DNA from: G963662675 sp963662675
GTDB lineage: Bacteria > Bacteroidota > Bacteroidia > Bacteroidales > Prolixibacteraceae
NCBI GenBank assembly: GCA_963662675.2
Contig: CAXXHP010000005.1
Span: 124,001-188,000, forward strand
DNA length: 64,000 bases
Direction of reading: 5' to 3'
Both the position numbers and the translations under genes were made by a program. Shown piece by piece: positions 55,316 through 64,000 of the stretch. Below the pieces are notes generated by a model, which was not told the origin of the DNA, did not search any database, and was given only the letters and a program-made list of their open reading frames with translations. Within the stretch, counting starts at the first letter, position 1. Each line of letters starts with the position of its first letter.

Positions 55316-55768
55316 ATGAAAACGAAGACCATCATAGGCCGGCAAGACATTGCTGATTTCCCTGAACTCCAGCTGGAAAGCATCGAAGTGAAAATTGACA
55401 CAGGAGCTTACACCTCCAGTTTCCATTGCCATAGCATTGAAGTAATCGATGTTAATGGAAAAGAAAATTTGAGATGTTTCTTTCTCGATCCGGAGCATGA
55501 ACAATACGACAATAAAGAAATTATCTTCGCCCAGTTTTCAAAGAAAAAAGTTCGCACATCAAATGACATGATGGAGGAGAGATATAGTGTCATTACAACC
55601 ATTAAGCTTTTTGAAATAATATCTCAAATTGAGCTTACGCTTACAGAACGGGGCAATATGCGTTTTCCTGTTCTACTGGGACGCAAATTTATTTCAAAAA
55701 AATTTATAGTGGACAGTGCTCGAAAAAATCTATCAGCAAGAAAAATAAAAATCTCAACAAATTCCTGA
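55316..55768 (+). CDS. RimB-like retropepsin-type protease (DUF785)
   Basis: Small protein of 150 residues in the family named ATP-dependent zinc protease/RimB. It has the aspartic-protease-like DTGA at residues 28-31 (KIDTGAYTSSFH), a second strand GRKFISKKFIVD, and no HExxH zinc site. The family lies beside RimK ligases in many genomes and is thought to process their products. The ATG touches the mgtE stop. Confidence 0.82.
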   Translation: MKTKTIIGRQDIADFPELQLESIEVKIDTGAYTSSFHCHSIEVIDVNGKENLRCFFLDPEHEQYDNKEIIFAQFSKKKVRTSNDMMEERYSVITTIKLFEIISQIELTLTERGNMRFPVLLGRKFISKKFIVDSARKNLSARKIKISTNS

Positions 55769-55836
55769 TTTTGATATATCAGTCGATTGAGAACAGAAAA
55801 CTAATTATACTATTATTTTAAATGTAAAGAAACAAG

Positions 55837-56709
55837 GTGAAAATCGTTATTTTATCAAGAAATCAAAACCTCTATTCAACCCAAAGGTTGATAGCAGCCG
55901 GAGAAAAAAAAGGACACGAGATGTTGGTTGTTGACCACTCGAAATGTGATCTGGTAATAGAAAAAAAGAAACCTTCCATCATTTACAAAGGAAACATGCT
56001 GGAAAATGTGGACGCTGTCATTCCACGCATCGGTGCCTCAGTAACATTCTATGGAACGGCAGTGGTTCGGCAGTTTGAAATGATGAAAGTCTTTACGGCG
56101 ATTGAATCACAAGCACTTGTGCGATCACGAGACAAACTTCGCAGTCTCCAAATATTAAGTAGAGCAGGACTTGGGTTACCCAAAACCGTTTTTACAAACT
56201 ACTCACGAAACGTAAAAGATATTTTAAATAGCGTAGGTGGTGCTCCGGTAGTAATTAAGCTATTGGAAGGCACACAGGGACTAGGTGTTGTTCTTGCAGA
56301 AACCGACAATGCTGCAGAGTCTGTTATTGAAGCCTTTAACGGACTAAAAGCCAGAGTAATTGTTCAAGAATTCATTTCCGAATCCAAAGGCTCTGACATT
56401 CGTGCATTTGTTGTAGATGGTGTTGTTGTTGGAGCCATGAAACGACAAGGCAAAAGCGGTGAGTTTCGCTCAAATCTTCACAGAGGAGGTACAGCAAGCA
56501 TAATTGAGCTATCTGAAGATGAAGAAAATGCAGCACTAAAAGCAGCTCGGGTTTTGGGACTAGGGATTGCCGGAGTTGATATATTGCAATCTAAAAATGG
56601 GCCTCTAATTCTCGAAGTTAATTCATCACCAGGGCTAGAGGGCATTGAGGCTGCCACGGGGAAAGACGTTGCAAATAATATTATTCGCTATGTAGAACGC
56701 AATGTTTAA
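55837..56709 (+). CDS. rimK: RimK-type ATP-grasp amino-acid ligase
   Basis: Adds amino acids (glutamate in E. coli) to the C-terminus of ribosomal protein S6 or to free peptides. It has 290 residues. It is close to E. coli RimK: VDAVIPRIGASVTFYGTA-type segment (about 65-83), ARDKLRS-like SRDKLRSLQ, ATP-grasp KLLEGTQGLGVVLAE (about 144-158), GEFRSNLHRGG, and ILEVNSSPGLEGIE with metal ligands. Its stop overlaps the next start by 8 nt. Confidence 0.92.
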   Translation: MKIVILSRNQNLYSTQRLIAAGEKKGHEMLVVDHSKCDLVIEKKKPSIIYKGNMLENVDAVIPRIGASVTFYGTAVVRQFEMMKVFTAIESQALVRSRDKLRSLQILSRAGLGLPKTVFTNYSRNVKDILNSVGGAPVVIKLLEGTQGLGVVLAETDNAAESVIEAFNGLKARVIVQEFISESKGSDIRAFVVDGVVVGAMKRQGKSGEFRSNLHRGGTASIIELSEDEENAALKAARVLGLGIAGVDILQSKNGPLILEVNSSPGLEGIEAATGKDVANNIIRYVERNV

Positions 56710-57676
56710 TCCCATGAAAGAAACCCAACCTTTAACAATTCTAGGATCAACTATTGAACCGGGAAAAGGAACTGTCATTAATCTTGACATTGCCCGCTTG
56801 CATACTCACACAAAAATTGAAGTTCCTGTCATCATTGAAAGAGGTAAAAAAGAAGGGCCAACCTTATTGCTTCTAGCCGGCATTCATGGAAACGAGATAA
56901 ATGGCGTTGAAATACTTCGCAACTTAATCTCAAAGAAATTAAACAAACCAGAAAAAGGAATGGTCATCTGCATTCCAGTACTCAATATCTTTGGGTTCTT
57001 AAATCAAAAACGTGAGTTCCCCGATGGCAAAGACCTAAACAGAGTGTTTCCAGGAAGTAAAAGCGGATCTCTGGCAAGTATTTTTGCGTATCACGTGATG
57101 GATAAAATCATTCCTCACGTTGACTATTGCATTGATTTTCACACTGGTGGAGCCAACCGCTTTAACAGCTCGCAAATAAGAATCAGCAAAGGCGATCCTG
57201 AACTGTTAGAACTTGCAAAAGTATTCAATCCCCGTTTTATTGTTTATGCCCCCAATCGTGAAAAATCATTTCGCCAAACGACAACCCAATTTGGAAAAAA
57301 GGTGTTGCTTTTTGAAGGTGGCAAATCTCTGGATATCCATAATCGTATTACCACACGAGGCACAATTGGAATTATGAAGTTCATGCATCATTTACAAATG
57401 CGTAATTTTTCAAAAGAAATAGCATTCACCCAAGATACAGACAACATTTTAATACAAGAATCGACTTGGATACGAGCAAGGTATGGCGGCATGTTTCGAT
57501 TCCACGTAAAAGATGGTGCGGAAGTATCAAAGGGAGATATCATCGGCAGCATCTCTGATCCTTACGGAAAATTTGAACACCAAGTTAAAGTACCATCAAG
57601 TGGTTATATCATTGGAATGAACCACTCTCCTATCGTTTATCAGGGTGACGCCTTACTACATTTAGGAAAAGTCTGA
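56702..57676 (+). CDS. AstE/aspartoacylase-like zinc deacylase
   Basis: Carboxypeptidase-fold zinc enzyme of 324 residues. Zinc ligands are AGIHGNEINGVE (His and Glu, about 59-70) and CIDFHTGG (His). The C-terminal third has a barrel-like domain with VKDGAEVSKGDIIGSISDP. Family members remove acyl or aminoacyl groups (succinylglutamate, N-acetylaspartate). It overlaps rimK and starts at 56702 or, 12 nt later, at 56714. It probably acts on a RimK product. Confidence 0.86.
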   Translation: MFNPMKETQPLTILGSTIEPGKGTVINLDIARLHTHTKIEVPVIIERGKKEGPTLLLLAGIHGNEINGVEILRNLISKKLNKPEKGMVICIPVLNIFGFLNQKREFPDGKDLNRVFPGSKSGSLASIFAYHVMDKIIPHVDYCIDFHTGGANRFNSSQIRISKGDPELLELAKVFNPRFIVYAPNREKSFRQTTTQFGKKVLLFEGGKSLDIHNRITTRGTIGIMKFMHHLQMRNFSKEIAFTQDTDNILIQESTWIRARYGGMFRFHVKDGAEVSKGDIIGSISDPYGKFEHQVKVPSSGYIIGMNHSPIVYQGDALLHLGKV

Positions 57677-57711
57677 TGCAAAAAAATAAAAAGGGAAGTA
57701 AATAGCAGCGA

Positions 57712-58965
57712 TCAAACGGTATTGATTGCTGTTACTGGATCAAGCCGGGCTGCAGAAAGAGCTGGCAAAAAACCCGACACTAAACCAATAAGTCCTGAAA
57801 CTCCCAACCCCAATACAATATTGCCAAAGGTTAGGCTAAACGCCATATCAACAAATGCACTAACAAGATTTGTTCCTAGAAATACAAAAAACAGACCAAC
57901 AATCCCTCCCAAAATTGAGAGTATAATAGCTTCAAAAATAAACTCCATGAGTATAAAATAGCGTTTGGCTCCCAGTGATTTCTGAATACCAATATGACGC
58001 GTACGTTCCTTTACCGAAACAAACATGATATTGGCAATTCCAAATCCGCCAACAAGGATACTAAACCCTCCAATGATAGCTCCGGCAATATTAATGATAG
58101 AAAAGATAGTATCAAATTGAGTAGAAACAACACTCACTTCATTCATCGAGAAATCATTTTCCTCCATTGGCTTTAATCCTCGTATAACTCTCATTATCCC
58201 CACCAATTCTGCAATAAAATGATCATTTTCTGCATTTGGGTTCGCCTTTACACAAATTGTTTGGCCCAATTCTGTATTTTTATAATCCACCATATTGGCA
58301 GCATACGACACAGAAATATGAACACGGTCATCCATGCTAGTATCAAACAAATCAGTCCCTTGCTTTGTGTATGTGCCAATAATAGTAAGTCGATGCCCAT
58401 TCACTTTTATCTCTTTTCCTACAGGATTAATACCATTAAAGAGCTGATCAGCCAACTCACTTCCCAGGACAGTAAGTGGTGAACCGGATTTACTCTCAGA
58501 CTCTGTAAAATAGCGTCCACGATTAATACTCAGACTCCATGTATCTATCAATCCATAAGTTGTAGCAAACAATTCAATATTTTCAGTAGTAGTTCCTTCG
58601 TATTGTACAGTTCCTCGATACCCAAAAAGAAAAACTGCATTTTCAGTTAGCTGCGATTTTCTAAGAATGTCCTCGGCCTCTTCAATCGAAGGTGAAGAAC
58701 GATTTATATATTTCCACCAAGGATATTCAGACTCGCCTTCCTCTAGTGTCCATGGCCATTTTTGGATGTAGACCATTTTATTTCCAAGTGAATTCAAACT
58801 GTCTCGAATGTAACCTTCTAACGAATCAATTACAGTAAACACAGAAATAATAGCAAAAATACCGATAGTAATACCAAGGAGAGATAAGAAAGTCCTAAGT
58901 TTATTCGCTTTTAGGGAGTTACCTGCAAAATTAAAGCTTTCAAATATTGACCTAAAGAAAAGCAT
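57712..58965 (-). CDS. MacB-type ABC permease
   Basis: FtsX/MacB-family permease of 417 residues from the ATG at 58965 (MLFFRSIFESFNFAGNSLKANKLRTFLSLLGITIG). The N-terminal membrane segment lies at about 27-50; the periplasmic domain at about 60-280 shows LAVLGSELADQLF-like sequence; the last three segments carry GFGIANIMFVSVKERTRHIGIQKSLGAK. No ATPase or membrane-fusion gene is next to it. It converges on the AstE-like gene with a 35 nt gap. Confidence 0.85.
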   Translation of the reverse strand: MLFFRSIFESFNFAGNSLKANKLRTFLSLLGITIGIFAIISVFTVIDSLEGYIRDSLNSLGNKMVYIQKWPWTLEEGESEYPWWKYINRSSPSIEEAEDILRKSQLTENAVFLFGYRGTVQYEGTTTENIELFATTYGLIDTWSLSINRGRYFTESESKSGSPLTVLGSELADQLFNGINPVGKEIKVNGHRLTIIGTYTKQGTDLFDTSMDDRVHISVSYAANMVDYKNTELGQTICVKANPNAENDHFIAELVGIMRVIRGLKPMEENDFSMNEVSVVSTQFDTIFSIINIAGAIIGGFSILVGGFGIANIMFVSVKERTRHIGIQKSLGAKRYFILMEFIFEAIILSILGGIVGLFFVFLGTNLVSAFVDMAFSLTFGNIVLGLGVSGLIGLVSGFLPALSAARLDPVTAINTV

Positions 58966-59153
58966 ATTCAAACCTTTACTTGTAAAGCTAATACAATTAA
59001 GCCACTCCCTTGTTATTTTAACATATTGCATGGCATTGCAAAGTAAATAAAGACTCCATCAGGGGGCATTATGAACTAAAAAACACCTATATTCCCAAGA
59101 AGAAAATTATTTAAATAACGACTTCTCAAAATGAAAAAATCAGTGCTTTTTAT

Positions 59154-59161
59154 TATCTTTG
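59154..59161 (+). promoter_or_regulatory. -7 box upstream of purH
   Basis: TATCTTTG matches TAnnTTTG; it is 25 nt from the purH ATG at 59186. The -33 box is weak. Confidence 0.45.
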
Positions 59162-59185
59162 CACATCAACACTAAAAGACTATAG

Positions 59186-60775
59186 ATGAAGGATTTAAAA
59201 GAGATCAAATCAGCACTAATCTCTGTTTATCATAAAGACAAACTTGATTTAATCGTTAAAAAGTTGGATGAACTTGGCGTTCGCATTTTTTCAACTGGGG
59301 GCACTCAATCATTTATTGAAGGATTAGGCATAAACGTAACTGCAGTAGAAGATTTAACAGGCTACCCATCAATTTTAGGAGGTCGGGTAAAGACTCTTCA
59401 TCCCAAAGTTTTTGGAGGTATCCTCAACCGCAGGGATAACGAAAACGATCAACAACAAATAGCACAATATGAAATTCCTGAGATTGACTTGGTCATTGTT
59501 GATCTTTACCCTTTTGAAGAAACAGTCGCGTCAGGAGCATCCGAAGAAGATATTATCGAAAAGATAGATATTGGAGGCATTGCCTTAATACGAGGCACGG
59601 CAAAAAACTACAACGATGTCGTAATGATCTCTTCACGTGACCAATATGAGGAATTTTTCACCTTATTGAATGATAAGAATGGATCTACTTCCCTAGAAGA
59701 CCGTAGGGCATTTGCACGCAAAGCATTTGCAACTTCGTCACATTACGACTCTGCAATTTTCAATTACTTCAACAATGGGATAAGTGACAAAAACCGCATC
59801 AGCCTAAATGATGGACAAGTATTACGCTACGGCGAAAACCCAGATCAATCAGCCACTTTTTACAAATTCAACAATGCCGATTCTAGTGTAACTTTAGCAA
59901 ACGCTGATGTTTTACAGGGGAAAGCACTCTCATATAATAATCTGTTAGACGCTGATGCAGCATGGAAATCGGCTAGCGATGCTTTTCATGCAGTAACACA
60001 CATTCAAGACAAAGTTGCTGTTTCTGTCATAAAACACCTTAACCCATGTGGATTAGCTGTTACTGATAACGTTATACAATCTCTTGATCTAGCTTGGGCA
60101 GGAGATCCCATCAGTGCTTATGGTAGTATAATTTGTTTTACCGACACAGTCACAAAGGATGTTGCTGAATGGTTTGGCAAAAAATTCGTTGAGATCATCA
60201 TAGCTCCAGCATTCACTCCTGAAGCTTTAGAAGTATTTGGCAAGAAGAAAAATCTTCGCTTGCTAGTCACTCCAGTTAAAGCAGAAACAACTGGGGAGAA
60301 GCTATACCGCAGCATAAGTGGAGGCATGTTGGTTCAGGATGAAGATGAAGGCATGGACACCGAATTTAAAAATGTAACAAATATTCAATTCGACAGCAAT
60401 AAACTTAATTTAGCCAAGTTTGGTATTACAGCGTGCAAGCATCTTAAGAGTAATGCCATTGCTTTGGTAACAGAAAACAGTGATGGTTCATTTTGGTTAA
60501 CGGGCGCAGGAATGGGACAACCAAATCGATTGGACAGCCTACGTCAATTGACAATCCCCCGATTTAACATGAAGGAAGGAGTGAAAATTGAAGAAGCAGT
60601 ACTAATTTCAGATGCTTTCTTTCCATTCAGGGACAGTATTGAAGCCGCTAATGAATTTGGAATAAAATTCGTAGTTGAACCAGGAGGAAGTATCCGTGAC
60701 GAAGAAGTTATTCAAGCCTGTAATGAGTTTGGAATTGCCATGCTCTTTACTGGTCGCCGTCATTTTAAACATTAA
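59186..60775 (+). CDS. purH: AICAR transformylase / IMP cyclohydrolase
   Basis: Bifunctional enzyme for the last two steps of IMP synthesis. It has 529 residues. N-terminal cyclohydrolase domain (about 1-190): ALISVYHKD, STGGTQSF, GGRVKTLHPKVFGGIL. C-terminal transformylase: LRYGENPDQSA, NNLLDADAAW, and the catalytic Lys-His pair in VIKHLNPCGLAV, then TRRHFKH-like end. It is upstream of mreB with a 46 nt gap. Confidence 0.95.
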   Translation: MKDLKEIKSALISVYHKDKLDLIVKKLDELGVRIFSTGGTQSFIEGLGINVTAVEDLTGYPSILGGRVKTLHPKVFGGILNRRDNENDQQQIAQYEIPEIDLVIVDLYPFEETVASGASEEDIIEKIDIGGIALIRGTAKNYNDVVMISSRDQYEEFFTLLNDKNGSTSLEDRRAFARKAFATSSHYDSAIFNYFNNGISDKNRISLNDGQVLRYGENPDQSATFYKFNNADSSVTLANADVLQGKALSYNNLLDADAAWKSASDAFHAVTHIQDKVAVSVIKHLNPCGLAVTDNVIQSLDLAWAGDPISAYGSIICFTDTVTKDVAEWFGKKFVEIIIAPAFTPEALEVFGKKKNLRLLVTPVKAETTGEKLYRSISGGMLVQDEDEGMDTEFKNVTNIQFDSNKLNLAKFGITACKHLKSNAIALVTENSDGSFWLTGAGMGQPNRLDSLRQLTIPRFNMKEGVKIEEAVLISDAFFPFRDSIEAANEFGIKFVVEPGGSIRDEEVIQACNEFGIAMLFTGRRHFKH

Positions 60776-60821
60776 CAGATAAGGCATTAACAGGATATAA
60801 TAATATTAGGAGAATAAGAAC

Positions 60822-61844
60822 ATGGGATTATTTTCATTCTTAACCCAAGAAATAGCAATTGACCTTGGAACAGCCAATACAATTATCATTCAAAATGATA
60901 AAATTGTGTTGGACGAGCCCTCGGTTGTTACCATTGACTTAAAAACAGAGAAATTGGTGGCAATTGGCGAAAAAGCCCGCCAAATGCAAGGGAAAACCCA
61001 TGCCAATTTAAAAACCATCAGACCGTTACGTGATGGAGTAATAGCAGACTTTAACGCTGCAGAACAAATGATTCGAGGAATGATCAAGATGATTAATCCC
61101 AAACCAAGATTTTTCTCTCCTGCATTAAAGATGGTAGTATGTATTCCTTCCGGATCCACTGAAGTGGAAATCCGAGCAGTCCGTGACTCATCGGAACATG
61201 CTGGTGGACGGGAAGTCTATATGATTTATGAACCAATGGCCGGAGCAATTGGAATTGGCTTAGATGTTGAAGCACCTGAAGGAAACATGATCGTTGATAT
61301 TGGTGGAGGAACTACTGAAATTGCTGTTATCTCGCTAGGAGGAATTGTCACAAATAAGTCCATACGTATTGCAGGTGATGACCTTACTGCTGACATCATG
61401 GAATACATGAGACATCAACACAACATTAAGATTGGGGAACGAACTGCTGAGGATATTAAGATCAATGTAGGCTCAGCTCTTTCACAGCTGGAAGAACCAC
61501 CAAGCGATTACGTTGTTCAAGGTCCAAATCAAATGACAGCCCTTCCTATTGAAGTATTGGTATCTTATCAGGAAATTTCGCATTGTCTTGAGAAATCAAT
61601 ATCAAAAATAGAAGCTGCCATTCTTAGTGCTCTAGAACAAACACCTCCTGAACTTTATTCTGACATTGTTACAAAAGGGATATATCTAGCAGGTGGAGGA
61701 GCCTTACTTCGAGGATTAGACAAACGATTATCTGAAAAACTCAACATTCCATTCCATGTTGCTGAAGACCCTTTAAGAGCAGTCGCACGTGGCACTGGGA
61801 TTGCACTAAAAAATGTCGATAAATTCTCCTTCCTAATCAGGTAA
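60822..61844 (+). CDS. mreB: Rod-shape actin homologue MreB
   Basis: Filament protein that guides lateral wall synthesis. It has 340 residues. Phosphate 1 motif IAIDLGTANTII (12-23), phosphate 2 VDIGGGTTEIAVISLGG (about 158-174), adenosine motif LAGGGALLRGLDK (about 288-300). It is the first gene of mreB-mreC-mreD-PBP2. Confidence 0.96.
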   Translation: MGLFSFLTQEIAIDLGTANTIIIQNDKIVLDEPSVVTIDLKTEKLVAIGEKARQMQGKTHANLKTIRPLRDGVIADFNAAEQMIRGMIKMINPKPRFFSPALKMVVCIPSGSTEVEIRAVRDSSEHAGGREVYMIYEPMAGAIGIGLDVEAPEGNMIVDIGGGTTEIAVISLGGIVTNKSIRIAGDDLTADIMEYMRHQHNIKIGERTAEDIKINVGSALSQLEEPPSDYVVQGPNQMTALPIEVLVSYQEISHCLEKSISKIEAAILSALEQTPPELYSDIVTKGIYLAGGGALLRGLDKRLSEKLNIPFHVAEDPLRAVARGTGIALKNVDKFSFLIR

Positions 61845-61877
61845 TACTGAATGGGAAGGGAGTAAACCTTCCTGTAA

Positions 61878-62735
61878 ATGAGAAATTTGTTCCGCTTTCT
61901 GGCTCGAAATTATTTTTTCCTTCTGTTTTTGGCATTTGAATCATTCTGCATGATCCTCATTGTCAATTATAATAATTACCAGAAAGTTCAATTTTTCAAT
62001 TCCAGCAATCGGATAAGTGCTAGCATTTATAAAATGAATAGCTCTGTTTTTGGTTATTTCCAATTGAAACAAGTTAACACGGAATTGGCTGACGAAATTG
62101 CCATTTTAAGGAATCAACTTCAAAAATACAGTCACCCCGAAATTGCCTTACATGTAGACAGTCTAACTGCATTGAATGACAGTACTCTTTATTTACAAAC
62201 AGACAGTGCTCAATTTCGATATATTCCGGCAAAAGTCATAAACAACTCAACTAACAAACAACACAACTACATTACCCTAAACAAAGGTAGGAAAGACGGC
62301 ATAGAACCAGACATGGGAATTATTGGTCCGGGGGGGGTAGTTGGAATTATAACCAATGTTTCTGATAATTACTCAACGGGACCAACGATATTAAACACAC
62401 GCTGGAGAGTTTCAGCCAAAATTAAGAAAAATGATTATTTTGGACCTCTCTCATGGGAAGGCGTTGACCCACTTTCTGCAGAACTAAATGAGATCCCATA
62501 TCACGTTGAATTATCCGTAGGAGACACGATCGTGACAAGTGGATATTCCTCCGTATTTCCAGAAGGTATTCCAATCGGTTGGATACAAAGTTTTAATCGT
62601 GAAAGCGGAGACAATTTTCACAAAATCAACATCCGGCTATCGACTACTTTCATGACACTTTCACATATAGAGGTTATTGAGAACTTCCATATCGAAGAAT
62701 TAACCACCCTACAAGAAAACGAAACAAATGAATAA
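61878..62735 (+). CDS. mreC: Rod-shape protein MreC
   Basis: Bitopic protein with one N-terminal membrane segment (about 12-30, FFLLFLAFESFCMILIVNY), a coiled-coil region (about 60-95), then the periplasmic beta domain with GIIGPGGVVGIITNVSDNYS. It has 285 residues. It bridges MreB and PBP2. The stop overlaps mreD by 8 nt. Confidence 0.92.
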   Translation: MRNLFRFLARNYFFLLFLAFESFCMILIVNYNNYQKVQFFNSSNRISASIYKMNSSVFGYFQLKQVNTELADEIAILRNQLQKYSHPEIALHVDSLTALNDSTLYLQTDSAQFRYIPAKVINNSTNKQHNYITLNKGRKDGIEPDMGIIGPGGVVGIITNVSDNYSTGPTILNTRWRVSAKIKKNDYFGPLSWEGVDPLSAELNEIPYHVELSVGDTIVTSGYSSVFPEGIPIGWIQSFNRESGDNFHKINIRLSTTFMTLSHIEVIENFHIEELTTLQENETNE

Positions 62736-63234
62736 AGGACTATGGAAATATGGGGTCATGTGGGTATTTCTTGTATTGCTACAGGTTCTGTTGCTTAACC
62801 ACATTCAGTTTAGCGGCTATGTCAACCCATACATGTATATTCTGTTCATATTATTACTTCCATTTGACATCCCCAAATACCTACTATTAATCCTTGGATT
62901 TTCATTGGGGATAAACATAGATATCTTCACAAATACACCGGGCATACATGCATCAGCCACTACCTTTATGGCTTTTACGCGTCCCTATGTCATAAACCTG
63001 ATCTCTTCCAGAGATGTTTTGGAGATGAACGTTCCTCCTCGAATACAATCATTAGGACTTCCTTGGTTTCTCAGATATTCAATAATCTTAGTTTTTCTTC
63101 ACCATTTCTTTTTATTCTATATTGAAGTTTTTACATTTAATGGGTTTATCTTCACCTCACTCAGGGTTCTTTTAAGCTCAATATTTACAATTACTTTAAT
63201 TATTCTTAGTCAATACCTGATATATAAGGAATAG
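62728..63234 (+). CDS. mreD: Rod-shape protein MreD
   Basis: Small polytopic membrane protein of 168 residues with about five segments (WVFLVLLQVLLLNHIQF, MYILFILLLPFDIPKYLLLILGF and others). The family is poorly conserved; identity rests on size, membrane pattern and position between mreC and PBP2, plus the ATG overlapping the mreC stop. Confidence 0.88.
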   Translation: MNKGLWKYGVMWVFLVLLQVLLLNHIQFSGYVNPYMYILFILLLPFDIPKYLLLILGFSLGINIDIFTNTPGIHASATTFMAFTRPYVINLISSRDVLEMNVPPRIQSLGLPWFLRYSIILVFLHHFFLFYIEVFTFNGFIFTSLRVLLSSIFTITLIILSQYLIYKE

Positions 63235-63239
63235 AAACC

Positions 63240-64000
63240 GTGGATAAATTTGCTAAACGAAAATATATACTAGGTGCCATTTTTACTTTTGTAGGACTCG
63301 TTTTTATCGCTAAGCTCTTTACTATTCAGGTATTAGATAGTTCCTATAAACAATACGCTACCCAAAATGTGCTTCGCCGTGTAATCAATTACCCATCACG
63401 AGGACTCATATATGACAGAAATGGAAATCTTCTGGTATATAACAAAGCCGCTTATGACCTATTGGTTACTCCACGCGAGCTAAGCACCTTCGACACGCTT
63501 GAATTTTGCAATATACTGAAGGTTGAAAAAGAAGAATTAATTCGTGAACTAAAAAAAGCAAAAGCATATTCCCGCTATAAATCATCGATTATAGTGAAAC
63601 AGCTTTCCCCTGAGATGTATGCTGTTTTACAAGAAAAGCTATTTAAATATCCTGGATTTTTCGTGCAAACAAGAACCCTACGTGAATACCCTCAGCATAT
63701 TGCAGCACATATGCTAGGCTATGTTGGAGAAGTAAACCAAAGCACAATTGACAACAACTCCTATTATATACAAGGTGATTATATTGGCGTGACCGGACTG
63801 GAGCGCAACTACGAGCAAGAATTGCGAGGAAAAAAAGGCGTAAATCTCTACTTGGTAGATGTACACAACCGACTGAAAGGTTCTTACTTAGAAGGAGAGA
63901 ATGACACGACTGCTGTACTTGGAAACAATTTGATTTCGACAATTGACAGTGAATTGCAAGCCTATGCTGAGCAGCTCATGAAAAACAAGCGAGGGGCAGT
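63240..64000 (+). CDS. mrdA: Penicillin-binding protein 2, N-terminal part
   Basis: Elongation transpeptidase partner of MreC. It starts at GTG (63240), 5 nt after the mreD stop. The first 253 codons are in the window: short cytoplasmic tail, one membrane segment (about 9-28, LGAIFTFVGLVFIAKLFTIQ), then the dimerisation domain with VINYPSRGLIYDRNGNLLVYN and GVTGLERNYEQELRG. The catalytic transpeptidase domain is past the right edge. No rodA is visible; it may follow. Confidence 0.93.
   Translation, partial: MDKFAKRKYILGAIFTFVGLVFIAKLFTIQVLDSSYKQYATQNVLRRVINYPSRGLIYDRNGNLLVYNKAAYDLLVTPRELSTFDTLEFCNILKVEKEELIRELKKAKAYSRYKSSIIVKQLSPEMYAVLQEKLFKYPGFFVQTRTLREYPQHIAAHMLGYVGEVNQSTIDNNSYYIQGDYIGVTGLERNYEQELRGKKGVNLYLVDVHNRLKGSYLEGENDTTAVLGNNLISTIDSELQAYAEQLMKNKRGA

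Noticed and set aside
1..64000. tRNA, rRNA, CRISPR array, transposase or integrase
   Set aside because: Gaps between genes are mostly under 300 nt and hold no T-arm pattern, regular repeat array or mobile-element gene.

Overview
The window comes from a member of the Bacteroidota, most likely in the Bacteroidales/Marinilabiliales part of the phylum; the family cannot be fixed by reading alone. The evidence is promoters of the TTG/TTTG - about 19 nt - TAnnTTTG type, a type 9 secretion type B sorting domain, a DUF4290 gene beside murA, a second EF-G, a fused E1 alpha/beta 2-oxoacid dehydrogenase, and moderately low G+C. It is almost entirely chromosomal core. I see no rRNA, tRNA, CRISPR array, insertion sequence or prophage.

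Layout. 1-8493 (minus strand): a merged str/S10/spc ribosomal block reading rpsL-rpsG-fusA-rpsJ-rplCDWB-rpsS-rplV-rpsC-rplP-rpmC-rpsQ-rplN, cut at rplN by the window edge and with no tuf between fusA and rpsJ. Two near-copy promoters lie upstream of rpsL. 8694-12223 (minus): an exporter made of a membrane-fusion protein and a C39-peptidase ABC transporter. 12519-14675 (plus): a diverged EF-G paralogue whose catalytic histidine is replaced by methionine. 14809-16095: a T9SS-sorted surface protein. 16404-21457 (plus): PcrA helicase, DUF4290-murA (MurA has Asp where most have the catalytic Cys), and a TlpA-like thioredoxin. 21526-23557 (minus): sucCD. 23816-25019 (plus): a KdsD-like isomerase and an isochorismatase-family hydrolase.

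25369-36231 is the most accessory-looking segment. A plus-strand GntR/UTRA regulator diverges from a minus-strand run E2-E3-fused E1. After a terminator comes PHP protein - class II aldolase/SDR fusion - zinc sugar-phosphate dehydrogenase (YggP/SorE-like). The second half looks like ketose- or polyol-phosphate catabolism and the first half like a dedicated 2-oxoacid dehydrogenase complex. Whether the two halves form one pathway is inference.

36492-44538: lysC; an RRM RNA-binding protein with a cold-shock protein; then a minus-strand run parE-parC-aroK-metallohydrolase. 44871-48306: a putative porin and an MltF-type lytic transglycosylase. 48501-53014 (minus): a family 1-like glycosyltransferase, a CoA-type Nudix hydrolase, a LolC/E-like permease and a flippase-like membrane protein. 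53170-57676 (plus): rsmA-mgtE followed by a retropepsin-like RimB, RimK and an AstE-like deacylase, a set that could add and remove amino-acid tags. 57712-58965: a MacB-type permease. 59186-64000 (plus): purH, then the rod-shape genes mreB-mreC-mreD-PBP2, the last cut by the window edge.

The best leads are the GntR/2-oxoacid dehydrogenase/aldolase-SDR/PHP locus, the RimB-RimK-AstE cassette, the GTPase-defective EF-G paralogue, and the C39 exporter with no visible substrate.
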